The position numbers and the translations under genes are program-made. A stretch of 64,000 nt of DNA from Sulfurisphaera javensis. GTDB taxonomy: Archaea > Thermoproteota > Thermoprotei_A > Sulfolobales > Sulfolobaceae. Below the pieces are notes generated by a model that was not told the origin of the DNA, did no database searches, and saw only the letters and a list, made by a program, of their open reading frames with translations. Where the stretch lies: positions 310,001 to 374,000 of the forward strand of contig NZ_AP031322.1 of assembly GCF_041154675.1 (NCBI RefSeq). The letters are read 5' to 3'. This document shows positions 26,825 to 36,928 of the stretch, one piece after another (position 1 is the first letter of the stretch; every line of letters begins with the position of its first letter).

Positions 26825-27937
26825 ATGATTAAACCGCTTACTTCTGGTCAACAAGAACTATTAAATGCCCTTAATGATGATAAATATCAAATAGTAGGCG
26901 TCTTTGGACCTACAGGTACGGGTAAAACATTGTTAGCTTTGTCTTATGGAATTGAAGCTATTAAACAAGGAAAATTTAAAAAATTTGTAATAGTAAAACC
27001 AATCGTTGATGTAGTAACTAAAAAGGAAATAACAGTAACTGAATTAACAAACTATGCTGAGGTAATCCTTAGCTATGTAAAAGATGTAATTGGAGAAGAA
27101 TATTACAGCACGGTTGATGAATTATATAAAACTGGAAAACTTGAAATCCTTGACTCAAGGTTTTTGAGAGGGAGAACTTTTGATGATTCTTTGATCTTTA
27201 TTGATGAAGTTCAGGAATTACAACCAGAAAGCATAATTGAATTAATTATTAGAATTGGAAGAAATAGTAAACTAATTGTTGCTGGTGATCCCATTTTTCA
27301 GTCATTACAAATGCAGACAGTTAAAGATCCTTCAGAGTTAATTAGAGAAGTTTTACTAAATGAAGAAGACGCAAAAGTTGTAGATCTAGGAGTAAAGGAT
27401 ATTATAAGGACTGGGGCAAAAAGAGGCCTTAGACTTTTAATTGAATATAGGTTAAGGAGTAGAAGTTTATCTGAAGATGAAAGTAAGATACTAAATATTG
27501 TAAAACAACATTCGCCAGATGCTGACATTGTAACTATAGTGGATTTAAGTAATGAAAAGAAAAAATTAGGCTTAGAAAATCTTACCACTTTGCCAGATAG
27601 TGTAATAGTAGTTAAAGAAGGAAATCTGGGAAGGTTGGTTGGAAAAGGTGGTGAAAGAATAAATGCTTCTGAAAAAGATTCTGGCAAAAAACTTAGAGCC
27701 TTAGAGCTTTCACTAGATTTTAAGGAGTACATTAAGGCTATGCATCCTTTACCTTGGGTAGTAAAATATATTGAAGATGCGGACTTTAAAGGAAATGAAT
27801 TAGCCGTTAAAATTAGAAAAGAAACTGGTGCTTTTATGGGACAAAAAGGATCTTATGTAAGATTCCTTGACGAGGCAATTAGAAAACTTTTAGGAGTTGG
27901 TATCAGAGTTATAACAGAAGAGAATGAAAATAGTTAG
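26825..27937 (+). CDS. PhoH-like ATPase with C-terminal KH domain
   Basis: This 370-residue protein has a Walker A motif FGPTGTGKT (about residues 28-36), Walker B LIFIDEVQEL, VAGDPIFQ (motif III-like), an arginine-rich region (RLLIEYRLRSR) and a C-terminal KH-type segment GRLVGKGGERI plus a second RKETGAFMGQKG. PhoH/KH archaeal proteins are RNA-associated ATPases. I start at ATG 26825; the TTG codon before it is not needed. The stop overlaps the next gene by 14 bp. Confidence 0.85.
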   Translation: MIKPLTSGQQELLNALNDDKYQIVGVFGPTGTGKTLLALSYGIEAIKQGKFKKFVIVKPIVDVVTKKEITVTELTNYAEVILSYVKDVIGEEYYSTVDELYKTGKLEILDSRFLRGRTFDDSLIFIDEVQELQPESIIELIIRIGRNSKLIVAGDPIFQSLQMQTVKDPSELIREVLLNEEDAKVVDLGVKDIIRTGAKRGLRLLIEYRLRSRSLSEDESKILNIVKQHSPDADIVTIVDLSNEKKKLGLENLTTLPDSVIVVKEGNLGRLVGKGGERINASEKDSGKKLRALELSLDFKEYIKAMHPLPWVVKYIEDADFKGNELAVKIRKETGAFMGQKGSYVRFLDEAIRKLLGVGIRVITEENENS

Positions 27938-28649
27938 CTGGAATGTCAATGGACTTAAAGCAATTACTAAGAAAGGAGCATTGGAATCAGTATTATCTTA
28001 TGATGCGATTTTATTACAAGAAATAAGGAGTAGCGATTTACCTTTAGACCTATTAATGAGTGGGTATAATATCGTTTCTTTTCCAGCAAAGAAAAAAGGG
28101 TACAGTGGAGTAATGACTTTAGTGAAGGAGAAACCTAAGAGTGTAGTTAAGGGATTAAATCAAAAAGAGTTTGATGAAGAGGGAAGAACAGTTACTGTTG
28201 AATTAAGCAATTTTTATTTAATAAATGCTTACTTCCCTAGGGCTGGTGATGGTTTGTCTAGGTTAGATTTTAAGATAGCATTTGATAAAAAAATTGAAGA
28301 GTTTATGGACGAGTTACGCAAAACAAAACCAGTAATTATATGTGGAGATTTTAACGCTGTGGTTGAACGAAGAGACTCTTCTTTCTGGGACGAAAACGAG
28401 CCTGGTCTTTCACCTAAAGAAAGGGAGTGGATGGCTCATATTTTAAGTAAAGGTTATGTTGACGCTTATAGGTTTAAAAACCCTAATAAAATTGAATATA
28501 GCTGGAGAAGTTATAGGTTTAAGTGGAAGGCTATGAGAATAGATTATTGCATTGTTTCGGAGGAACTTAAAGATAAAATAAAAGATTGTAAAATTTTAAA
28601 CATTGAAGGCTCAGATCACTACCCTATCCTTCTTGAGATAGATGTTTGA
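27924..28649 (+). CDS. xth: Exodeoxyribonuclease III-family AP endonuclease
   Basis: This 241-residue EEP-fold nuclease has SWNVNGLKA, LLQEIR (metal Glu), INAYFPRAG, CGDFNAV (catalytic Asp/Asn), MRIDYCIVSE and GSDHYPI (catalytic His). It cleaves abasic sites and trims 3' blocks in base-excision repair. It overlaps the PhoH gene by 14 bp, and its 3' end overlaps the convergent SpoIIM-like gene by 31 bp. Confidence 0.92.
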   Translation: MKIVSWNVNGLKAITKKGALESVLSYDAILLQEIRSSDLPLDLLMSGYNIVSFPAKKKGYSGVMTLVKEKPKSVVKGLNQKEFDEEGRTVTVELSNFYLINAYFPRAGDGLSRLDFKIAFDKKIEEFMDELRKTKPVIICGDFNAVVERRDSSFWDENEPGLSPKEREWMAHILSKGYVDAYRFKNPNKIEYSWRSYRFKWKAMRIDYCIVSEELKDKIKDCKILNIEGSDHYPILLEIDV

Positions 28650-29620
28650 TAGATATTTTGCAATATTGCAACTAATTGAGTTATTATTTGTTTTAATTCA
28701 ATATAATTATCTTGCATTCTTAGAGTAAAAGCTTGTTGATACAAATAGTTTATTTGAGGATTTTGTATCGACAATGTTTGAATAACTCTATCAATATCTT
28801 CCTTTGTATAATATGGCAAACCCATTTTTATTGCTATAGCCGATATTAAATTAATTAAAGACACCCAAAGATAATTCATTGCCATATTAGCATCTCCTTG
28901 AGACTCATAAGTTAACGCTTTTGCCCAATTTTCTCTATATTGGTTATAATACTGATAGTCAGGTGGATTGAATAATGGAATTTGTTGGTAATATTGTGTA
29001 ACAGGCTGTTGAACTTCAACGTATTTATCGGCAATTTTTTGTAAATATTGATAAAGAAAATATAATCCGACTAATATTGGTGCAGAAGCAGCCCACATTA
29101 TGTAAGGATTTGGAACAAAGAATAAGCTGGCCTCTACTAATGCAGCTAAGAAAAGTTCTATAGGAACTATAATGAATGTTATTAATCCTCTCTTCCAATC
29201 TTTTCTTCTTAAGAGAATATAAGTACCAGAACCGGCAGCGATAGCATATGAAGGTAACTCCACAAATGAGTGAGGAAGCGTTAGTAAGGCTAAGGCTGCA
29301 ACTATTCCTGGAATATGATTAGCTGTCATAACAGCACTAAGGATCATACCAGTATCGACTATCGAATAGGAAAGCATAATTATTCCTATTGCAGGAATAA
29401 AGTCAAGTATTGCAACTTTGATATTGTTTGCAAATATTGATAAAGCTATTGAAATATACGATTGATTACGTATTGAACTTTCTATGCTATTATATTGTTG
29501 AACTAGACTTGGAGAATTTACTGGTATTCCAGCAGATATTAGAAATATAATAATCTCGGCAACAAAGAACATTAAGATAAGCTTACTTATTGGTCTCATA
29601 ATTTTAAATTTTAACTCCAT
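28619..29620 (-). CDS. SpoIIM-family membrane protein with soluble helical tail
   Basis: This 333-residue protein has five or so membrane helices in the first 200 residues, in the stage II sporulation protein M (DUF95) style (IFANNIKVAILDFIPAIG, AIAAGSGTYIL). The cytosolic C-terminal 130 residues (YRENWAKALTYESQGDANMAMNYLW) resemble the helical PaREP1/HEPN-like domains common in crenarchaea. Function is unknown. Start ATG overlaps the stop of tmcA (TAATG), so it is translationally coupled to it. Confidence 0.75.
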   Translation of the reverse strand: MELKFKIMRPISKLILMFFVAEIIIFLISAGIPVNSPSLVQQYNSIESSIRNQSYISIALSIFANNIKVAILDFIPAIGIIMLSYSIVDTGMILSAVMTANHIPGIVAALALLTLPHSFVELPSYAIAAGSGTYILLRRKDWKRGLITFIIVPIELFLAALVEASLFFVPNPYIMWAASAPILVGLYFLYQYLQKIADKYVEVQQPVTQYYQQIPLFNPPDYQYYNQYRENWAKALTYESQGDANMAMNYLWVSLINLISAIAIKMGLPYYTKEDIDRVIQTLSIQNPQINYLYQQAFTLRMQDNYIELKQIITQLVAILQNIYQTSISRRIG

Positions 29621-31797
29621 TAAATAAAAGCTTTCATAAGTTTGTTTATGCTTTCTCTTAATATTTCTTCTACCTCCCTTGGTGTTTTACCTAGACTATA
29701 ACCTATATGGGACCAACTTTTTCCTTGTAAAACTCTCCCTACGAGAGTTGCTTCTTCAATTATATCTAACTGCAAGGGCATTTCCCAAAAATACTTCTCC
29801 ACAAGAATACTTACTGAATCAGCAACAGAGTTATATGGCAATATCCCTTCTAAGTAAGCTTTAATCTTTTCTATTTCTGTGTCTTCTATTTCTTCGACCT
29901 TTTTATAAATTTTCAAACTATCTAAAAGTTTAGCTAAAGTTAAAGGTGAAACATTGAAGTAAACTTGGTGAGAAGTTCTAAGAATTTTTCTTTTTAAATT
30001 ATATGCAAGCTTTTGACTTATTTCTTTAGCTTTCTCTGTGATAGGATAAATCACAATGACTGAATAACCATTTAATCCTTCATTTTTTCTTGTAGCTAAA
30101 TAAACTGGGTAAAATGCATTTTTAACCCAGAAATTTAATACTCTATAATCAAGAACAAAAGAAGAGCCTACCCAGTCAAGTCCTTCTGATATAGCTTTTT
30201 CTTTAATGTAAGAAAGTAACTTAGAGCCCAATCCTTTATTTTGAAGTTCTGGTAATACAGCAATTCTTATAACTCTCCATCCTTTGAGTGTTCCAAACTC
30301 CTTTATTCTTTCATACTTTATTAATCTGTGAGGAATTAGATGTCCTAAATTACTTTCTCCTTTCAATATTGAATTAATTCTTTCTTCATTAAGACCACCT
30401 TCATATATAACTTGAGAGACAGCAACGTCATCTAACGAAAAAATACGTTGAAAATGTAAATCGCCAAGAAGCATTAAATCGTCTGGAGAATTCCTATAAT
30501 GCGCTGAAACTAATATGCCATATATTTGCCTTAATCTTCCATCGTTCTTAAAAAGTACTTGCCTGTCTATTTCTTCTATCTTATATTCAAGCTTTTTAGT
30601 CTTAGGTTCGGCATCTAAAAGCATAACGTCGTATATAAACCTTTCAATAGGATCTCCTTTAGAGTATCTTATTGGAAAATCTAAGGTAATATGTTTAAAA
30701 ATGTACTTATTTTTTAAAGAAAGAAGATATTTTAGGAAAGCTTTCCCTGAGCCTTCATACCCATGAATAGTAGTTATCAAAATTATTTTGTCCCAACTTC
30801 TTGTTATATATTCTAATGTTTCTAAACCTAATGCTGCAGCCTCATCTACAACAATTAAATAGCCATTGAAGTCTTTCGCTAAGTCTGGGGCAAGCCATCT
30901 AACTATAACTTCTCCGGCAGATATCCTCATTATTTTTCCATCCCTCGATTTAGTTACAGTATGTCTAATATTTAGACTATTTAATCCTAGTAGTAAAAAC
31001 TTGAAAATTTCAGAAGAAGAATAATAAGAAGGAGAAGTTATAATAATAATTGTAGGTTCTTTTAGTCTCTCTTTTATTACATAAGCAAGAAAGAGACCAA
31101 TAACGGCACTTTTCCCTCTACCTCTTGGTGCAGTTAACGCTATAGTCCTTTTTTTATCATCATGAAATAGGAACGTCAATTCTTCTAAAGCCTTATTTTG
31201 ATCTCCACTTACACATAACTTATGAAGTGTCAGAGGGACAGAAGAATTATCATAAATTTTTGGTTTTGGTCTCTTTAATTCATCAACTTTAGGTTCTTTA
31301 AAACTCTTTAGATTGCCATCTTTAATGTATAATATAGCTGGGTATGATTGAATTTTATTAAGAAACCTATCCTCAAAAAAATTATCTACAACTCCATCTC
31401 TGATTAAACTATTTTTATAGAGCTTGTTTTTATAAATATCATCACTATATATTGCTATTAAACCTCCTCCTTTTGCCATATCCACAAGACGAGAGATATA
31501 ATTAGGTCTAAAATCATCAACAGAATCTAATATAACAATATCAAAAGTTTCTCCAAGGTATTTTTCGGAAGAGGAATAATCAATATCAACCATTGGTAAT
31601 CCAATTTGTTTGAAAAAGTCTAATCTTTCTTTTGCCTTGTTTACCCAAGGGTGAAAAGCATATGCAATTTTTGGATTTTTGTTAACTTCAAGATATTGAT
31701 TTAAAAAATTCAAAGTAGAATTAAGGAAATCTTTACCTTGAACAAAGAGTAAATGCCTATAATAAAAATCAATAGCTTTTTGAAACTCCTCTTTCAT
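29620..31797 (-). CDS. tmcA: tRNA(Met) cytidine acetyltransferase TmcA
   Basis: This 725-residue enzyme has the TmcA layout: an N-terminal DUF1726-like domain, a RecD-type helicase domain with Walker A TAPRGRGKSA, DEAAALG (Walker B) and ITTIHGYEGSG, a GNAT acetyltransferase domain (RIAVLPELQNKGLGSKLL), and a helical tRNA-binding tail. It forms N4-acetylcytidine in RNA with acetyl-CoA and ATP. In hyperthermophilic archaea this modification is widespread in rRNA and tRNA. It starts 3 bp after the stop of the surface protein gene. Confidence 0.94.
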   Translation of the reverse strand: MKEEFQKAIDFYYRHLLFVQGKDFLNSTLNFLNQYLEVNKNPKIAYAFHPWVNKAKERLDFFKQIGLPMVDIDYSSSEKYLGETFDIVILDSVDDFRPNYISRLVDMAKGGGLIAIYSDDIYKNKLYKNSLIRDGVVDNFFEDRFLNKIQSYPAILYIKDGNLKSFKEPKVDELKRPKPKIYDNSSVPLTLHKLCVSGDQNKALEELTFLFHDDKKRTIALTAPRGRGKSAVIGLFLAYVIKERLKEPTIIIITSPSYYSSSEIFKFLLLGLNSLNIRHTVTKSRDGKIMRISAGEVIVRWLAPDLAKDFNGYLIVVDEAAALGLETLEYITRSWDKIILITTIHGYEGSGKAFLKYLLSLKNKYIFKHITLDFPIRYSKGDPIERFIYDVMLLDAEPKTKKLEYKIEEIDRQVLFKNDGRLRQIYGILVSAHYRNSPDDLMLLGDLHFQRIFSLDDVAVSQVIYEGGLNEERINSILKGESNLGHLIPHRLIKYERIKEFGTLKGWRVIRIAVLPELQNKGLGSKLLSYIKEKAISEGLDWVGSSFVLDYRVLNFWVKNAFYPVYLATRKNEGLNGYSVIVIYPITEKAKEISQKLAYNLKRKILRTSHQVYFNVSPLTLAKLLDSLKIYKKVEEIEDTEIEKIKAYLEGILPYNSVADSVSILVEKYFWEMPLQLDIIEEATLVGRVLQGKSWSHIGYSLGKTPREVEEILRESINKLMKAFI

Positions 31798-31800
31798 ATT

Positions 31801-33741
31801 TTAATGTTTCCTCCTACCTCTTAATGCTAATGCTATCACTATTAAAATTATTATGATAACAACAACTATTATAGCTATCCAACTAATTGTGTATTTTGTG
31901 CCATTTACTTCTACTATAATACCTTGAGATAATAAGTTACTTAGGGCTGATGGTGAAACTTGTACAGTGAATTTATCATTTTGGACAAATGGGAATAATC
32001 CACCAGTCTGATTCCATAATAATGTTACAGCTAAAGAGTAGTTACCAGCTGAAATACCACTACTTACATCTACAACATAAGTTACATTTACTTCTTCTCC
32101 TGGTGCAATATCACCTAGATAGGCCTCTGAGGCAGTTAAAGCCATTAATGGGTTTGAGCTACTTACATATGGATAAATGACATCACTAGAACCTAATATT
32201 GCTTTCACATTTTTTGCAGTAGCATTTCCAACATTTTTAATAGTAATAGTTATGGGTACTTGGGATGCACCAGAAGTAAGGCTAGGATAATATACTCCAA
32301 CAATTTCTAAGTTAGCCTTAGGATAAACCTCAATTTTTACTGATTTAACATACTTTCCTCCATCATAATTAACTGTAAAGTTGAAATAGTAATAGCCTGG
32401 CTTAGTATCATTAGGTATATTAATTAGGAATGTTGTATTTGCTGGAACTCCTTGAGGTAAGGCACCTATTGTAAATTGGTTTGAGGATATTACTGGAAAA
32501 GGAGAAGATAAAGATACAGTCACATTATTAGCTAAGGCTTCCCCATAATTAACAATAATAGCCTTTAATTCCACATCATAATAGCCTGGAAATATTTGTG
32601 GAGGTACTGTAAACGCATTCAACGTTATATTCGGAGAGTAAATTAGAATTGGTGTATAGATTGTAGTTTTAGTCTGGAAATATTGTAAAGTTACCGGAAT
32701 ATAATAAACGCCAGGAGTTGCATTTGGATATACATTAACTGTAACAGTCACATAATTGTATTCACCAGCTGGTACAATACCTAAATATGCTGTTTTTTGT
32801 GTAAAGTAAATTGGATATGAGGAATCTAGGTCAAGTGAAACATTAAGTGCATTAACATCACCTAAGTTTCTAACTATAAACGTCAATGGTACTTGAGTCT
32901 GCCCAGAGGAAACAGTTATCGGAGAGTTTATTGACCCCCAAACGGTTGAGACAGAGAAATTCATATAACCATTTACACTAACCGTCATATTGGTAGTTAT
33001 TTTAGAACCATCAAAATAATCTATTTCTATTGGAACTTGATATACTCCTTCTGATGCATTTGGATAAATACTTGCATAAGTAGTTACTTCTACTGGCTCA
33101 CCAACAGGTAAGTATCCTACATGAATTATCTGATCCTCAAATTTTACTGGAAAAGTAGATTTTAAGATAACTGATACGTTAGATGCAATTACGTTTCCAG
33201 TGTTTACTAAAACTATAGTTAGTGGTAAGTTATTTTCTCCGGAGCTTACTACAAGTGGAGAGCTTAAAGATCCCCAAACAGATTGTGCAGAAACTGAAAC
33301 GTAACCTAATATTGGAACTGTGGCGGAAACATTTTTACTTACTGTAGTTCCGTTAGGCAATTCTCCAGTTACTTTAAAGTATACTTTATAAATTCCATCT
33401 GAGGCTGTTGGTGAGACCTTATATAAGAAAGTTACGTTTAATGAATTTCCAGATTGTAACTCTGGTATTGTTATGTTCTCAGTTTGATTATAATACTGGT
33501 AAACTGTAAATGGATAAACTGATAATGGCGTTACATTAACATCAAACAATGTTGATCCTAAGTTGATTAAAGTGTAAGTTATTGCTACTGGGCTCATCCC
33601 TGGTGCAATAAGTTGAGATGGATGGGCTATTGCCATTAAGTTTACCGAATAACTAGATGGAAGTGAAAAAACTGTTAAAGATAATATGAATAACGAAATT
33701 ACAAAGAACCCTAAAGCCTTGTTTAATATCTTAAATTTCAT
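31801..33741 (-). CDS. Secreted membrane-anchored repeat protein (CARDB/S-layer-like)
   Basis: This 646-residue protein has an N-terminal signal peptide (ALGFFVISLFILSLTVFSLP) and a C-terminal anchor (IAIIVVVIIIILIVIALAL followed by RGRRKH). In between are about five repeated immunoglobulin-like units with phrases such as SSGxxxxPLTxVxxNxG and PGVYYIPVTLQYF, typical of archaeal COG1361/CARDB-type proteins. Many NxT/S sites suggest N-glycosylation. It is transcribed after the MMPL-type exporter (54-bp gap), so the two may form an export unit. Confidence 0.85.
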   Translation of the reverse strand: MKFKILNKALGFFVISLFILSLTVFSLPSSYSVNLMAIAHPSQLIAPGMSPVAITYTLINLGSTLFDVNVTPLSVYPFTVYQYYNQTENITIPELQSGNSLNVTFLYKVSPTASDGIYKVYFKVTGELPNGTTVSKNVSATVPILGYVSVSAQSVWGSLSSPLVVSSGENNLPLTIVLVNTGNVIASNVSVILKSTFPVKFEDQIIHVGYLPVGEPVEVTTYASIYPNASEGVYQVPIEIDYFDGSKITTNMTVSVNGYMNFSVSTVWGSINSPITVSSGQTQVPLTFIVRNLGDVNALNVSLDLDSSYPIYFTQKTAYLGIVPAGEYNYVTVTVNVYPNATPGVYYIPVTLQYFQTKTTIYTPILIYSPNITLNAFTVPPQIFPGYYDVELKAIIVNYGEALANNVTVSLSSPFPVISSNQFTIGALPQGVPANTTFLINIPNDTKPGYYYFNFTVNYDGGKYVKSVKIEVYPKANLEIVGVYYPSLTSGASQVPITITIKNVGNATAKNVKAILGSSDVIYPYVSSSNPLMALTASEAYLGDIAPGEEVNVTYVVDVSSGISAGNYSLAVTLLWNQTGGLFPFVQNDKFTVQVSPSALSNLLSQGIIVEVNGTKYTISWIAIIVVVIIIILIVIALALRGRRKH

Positions 33742-33795
33742 AGGAGAAATAGATATATCGAAATTAATAAAACTAACTCAGCAGGATCCTTTCAT

Positions 33796-36267
33796 TCACC
33801 TATCATCCCTTGTAAGGCTCATCATTCTTGGCCACCAGTTATATTTCTTCAATATTGACATTATTGCTGGAACAAATATAGGCCTTACTATAAAAGTGTC
33901 GAAAAGTATAGTTAATCCCACTCCTAATCCAATTTCCTGAAGAAAGTGCATATCTGAAGATAGTAAAGATAAAAATGCTCCAGAAAGAATTAATCCAGCA
34001 GCAGTTACTACTAGTCCAGTATTTTTTACAGCGTTTACTATTTTATTCTCTTCCTCTCCCTTTTCTTCAATTATTCTTATAATTATGAACATATCATAGT
34101 CTATTCCTAAACTATACATTATTGCAAATACTATTAATGGTGTTAACCAATATAGAGAACCATAAATTAGATATAGAACCGAAACACCAAATAGAGAACT
34201 TAAGAGTAAAGTTAAACTTAATCTTATTGGTACTATGACTGAACCTAATGAAATTACCAAGTATAATGTGATTATCAATATAGTGAGAGGCAAAACTTCC
34301 TTATAATATAAACTTACTGTATTATCAACAATGTTTACTCTTTCTGCATTGCTTCCTCCTACTAAATAACCTTGCTTTATTAGCTCTTTTGTTAGGTTAA
34401 TAGCTCCCTTGCTAAATACTGGATAAGGTAAATAGACTTCAAGGAGAGTATACCCATGAGAATAGTAATAAGTAGTAATCAAGGTTTCATTCTTAATAAT
34501 AGTTTTACCAATAGAAAATGGACCATAAACTAATGCTCCTTCGCCTATAAGTTTCTTTGTTAAATTATATATCTGTAAGTATGACTGGTTAGGATTACCT
34601 TGTATTATAATATAATCCAGACTATAATTATAGAATTTAGAAAGTTCATTTTCACCTATTACAACTTTAGAACTGGAAGGAACTATCTCACTTATAGCTA
34701 CATTAGTATGATGAGATATAAAAATTCCATAAGAGATTATTCCAAGGATGATCATTAATACCAAGACTAAGTATCTATAATGTATTGCCTTTTTAGATAT
34801 TTTTTCTAGATATTTTTGCCTAACGTCAACTGGATTAGGAATTTCCTTCTTAGGAAAACTAAGAAACCTTAATGGAATAGATGAAATAGCTGTCTTTATA
34901 AACAATAGTGCTGGAATCAAGGAGGAAATTGACGATATAACTAGAGCAATACCTATATTTCTAAGTAACGGAGAATTTGAAATAATAAAAGAGGAGAAAC
35001 CTAAGGTTATACTAAGCCCACTAAACAATACGGCTTTTCCAGCAGTTTTAAACGATCTATATACAGGATCTTTTGTTCCCTTTCTTACTTCCTCAAAATA
35101 TCTGTAAAGGAATAATATAGAATAATCCACTGTTATTCCAAAAACTATAGGCGGTATAACAAGCCCAGAGATATAATATATTGAATAACCAAGAAATGTG
35201 GCTAAATATAACAAAGAGTAAGCAATTACTAAACCTATTAATGCAGTAGTTACTAGTATTAATATTGGTATTATAGATCTTATTAGAACTATAAGAAGAA
35301 TAATTAATATTATTACAGTAACTATGTCAATAGTTTTTAAATCATCTTCAGTTACTACAGCGGATTCTGCATAGATCGGTAAGTGCCCAGTTATAATAGC
35401 TTCATTAAGATTTTTCATAAAGTTCTCTACGTTAATCAAACTTTCATTCGATGGCACTTGAACAATAAAGAGCCATTTATCTCCCTTATGAAACTCATTT
35501 AAACTTATTGGAGGTGGTGGAAATTCTTTCTCTACATAAGTAATAGAGAAGTTGTATGGATCTTCAATCTCGTCATTAGTTACATTCTCTTTAGTTATCA
35601 GACTCACTAAGTAAGAATAATTAGAGAAATTATATAATGTCTCTCTTATCAAGGTTAGATTAGTATAGTTATTAAAAGAGAAAAGGAACACGAAAGGATC
35701 CTTAAATACTAAATAACTGGCATTCCGAGCTCTTTCCAAAGAACTTCCATTTAAGTGCGAGTAAATAGCTAGGAACTTTATTGCCGTAGAGGAATTAGAT
35801 TTAAACATCATTTTAGGAATTCCATAAGTTACGTTAAGTTGATATTCTAAAAACGTAAGATTACTTAGAAGTTCATCTCTTAACAAAGTTAAATTTTGAT
35901 ATAAAGCATGCAAAGAAAGAATTTTATTGTAAACTTTTTCTATTAAAGGCTCTATTGTAGCAAAATAAGTTTTGTTAGTTTGATTTAGAAAAGAATATGG
36001 TGAAATTACTTGAGCGTTACTTAAATATCTTGGTGCTGTTTCATTAATTAGCTTTTCAGCATAAGTATAGTTTCCTTTAATTATAATGTAAATATTATCT
36101 TTACTTGAATAATTAAAGTACTTTATTAATATGTTTTTGACTTCAACACTACCATATTGATTAGTAAGGAATGGAGAATCAGAATATACAAATAAATGTT
36201 GAATGTTAATTGCAATTGGAGCTAATGCTACTAGAAGAATAAACCACAAAATTAGATAAGGTTTCAT
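33796..36267 (-). CDS. RND/MMPL-family membrane transporter
   Basis: This 823-residue protein has about 12 membrane helices in two blocks (TVIILIILLIVLIRSIIPILI, and later SLGSVIVPIRLSLTLLLSSL) and two large extracytoplasmic loops rich in Asn and Tyr. GITVDYSILFLYRYFEE and GIDYDMFIIIRIIEE supply the conserved acidic motifs of MMPL/HpnN exporters in helices 4 and 10. It exports lipids or hydrophobic compounds in other organisms; the substrate here is unknown. It is upstream of the surface repeat protein. Confidence 0.88.
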   Translation of the reverse strand: MKPYLILWFILLVALAPIAINIQHLFVYSDSPFLTNQYGSVEVKNILIKYFNYSSKDNIYIIIKGNYTYAEKLINETAPRYLSNAQVISPYSFLNQTNKTYFATIEPLIEKVYNKILSLHALYQNLTLLRDELLSNLTFLEYQLNVTYGIPKMMFKSNSSTAIKFLAIYSHLNGSSLERARNASYLVFKDPFVFLFSFNNYTNLTLIRETLYNFSNYSYLVSLITKENVTNDEIEDPYNFSITYVEKEFPPPPISLNEFHKGDKWLFIVQVPSNESLINVENFMKNLNEAIITGHLPIYAESAVVTEDDLKTIDIVTVIILIILLIVLIRSIIPILILVTTALIGLVIAYSLLYLATFLGYSIYYISGLVIPPIVFGITVDYSILFLYRYFEEVRKGTKDPVYRSFKTAGKAVLFSGLSITLGFSSFIISNSPLLRNIGIALVISSISSLIPALLFIKTAISSIPLRFLSFPKKEIPNPVDVRQKYLEKISKKAIHYRYLVLVLMIILGIISYGIFISHHTNVAISEIVPSSSKVVIGENELSKFYNYSLDYIIIQGNPNQSYLQIYNLTKKLIGEGALVYGPFSIGKTIIKNETLITTYYYSHGYTLLEVYLPYPVFSKGAINLTKELIKQGYLVGGSNAERVNIVDNTVSLYYKEVLPLTILIITLYLVISLGSVIVPIRLSLTLLLSSLFGVSVLYLIYGSLYWLTPLIVFAIMYSLGIDYDMFIIIRIIEEKGEEENKIVNAVKNTGLVVTAAGLILSGAFLSLLSSDMHFLQEIGLGVGLTILFDTFIVRPIFVPAIMSILKKYNWWPRMMSLTRDDR

Positions 36268-36327
36268 AAGTCAAGAATTGTCTTATTAATTAAAAACGTT
36301 AGTCATAATAATTATTACATTAATCGT

Positions 36328-36921
36328 TCAAACTTTAACCATTACTACCTTATTTATCACCTTTTTTGTTAATTGAGAAATCAGATTATTCCAAATTTCA
36401 TTCAAGGTTCTTCCTTTCGGTTTAATCCTTAACTGAGATGCAACATTTTTTACTCCATATTTACATTCAGCCTTAACAGGGCAAGTTTCACATTCATACT
36501 TATTTGAATTTAAGTCAATTAGGACTAGACCATTCTTAGTTACACCTAATAAAGCTTTATCTAGGACAATTTTGTCATTTTCAGCTATAAAAGGAATTAT
36601 AATACTTGCAGTTAACGCATTATCTTCAATTATACCAATACTTTTATAAAAATCTAAAATATAGTAATAATAACTTTTACTTAAACCATTTCTATTTTGA
36701 GAAACTAACACCTTTAAATATTTTTCATCAAATATTTTGTTAAATATTTCCCTATTCACTAATAATACTCTTTCAGTTTTTTTCAAAGGTCTATCATATT
36801 TAATTAACCTATAATCACACATCAAATAAATATTTTGAAAAAGTGAATTATATTTCTTAAACGTTGGACTGATTAAAAATCTTATTAAAGTCTGAAAATC
36901 ATTGCATATAAGAAATCGCAA
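36328..36921 (-). CDS. Hypothetical protein with a four-Cys cluster motif
   Basis: This 197-residue protein has no recognised domain. A cluster CETCPVKAEC near residue 140 plus an N-terminal Cys suggests a zinc or Fe-S site. The first 130 residues are helical, with KYLKVLVSQNRNGLSKSYYY suggestive of a winged helix. It follows the GH15 gene by 7 bp and could be a regulator or partner of it. No function is assigned. Confidence 0.6.
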   Translation of the reverse strand: MRFLICNDFQTLIRFLISPTFKKYNSLFQNIYLMCDYRLIKYDRPLKKTERVLLVNREIFNKIFDEKYLKVLVSQNRNGLSKSYYYYILDFYKSIGIIEDNALTASIIIPFIAENDKIVLDKALLGVTKNGLVLIDLNSNKYECETCPVKAECKYGVKNVASQLRIKPKGRTLNEIWNNLISQLTKKVINKVVMVKV

Positions 36922-36928
36922 GCTTTGC

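Noticed and set aside
33742-33795. Possible C/D box RNA between MMPL and the repeat protein gene
   Set aside because: Only one CTGA-like box; no C box at the right distance.
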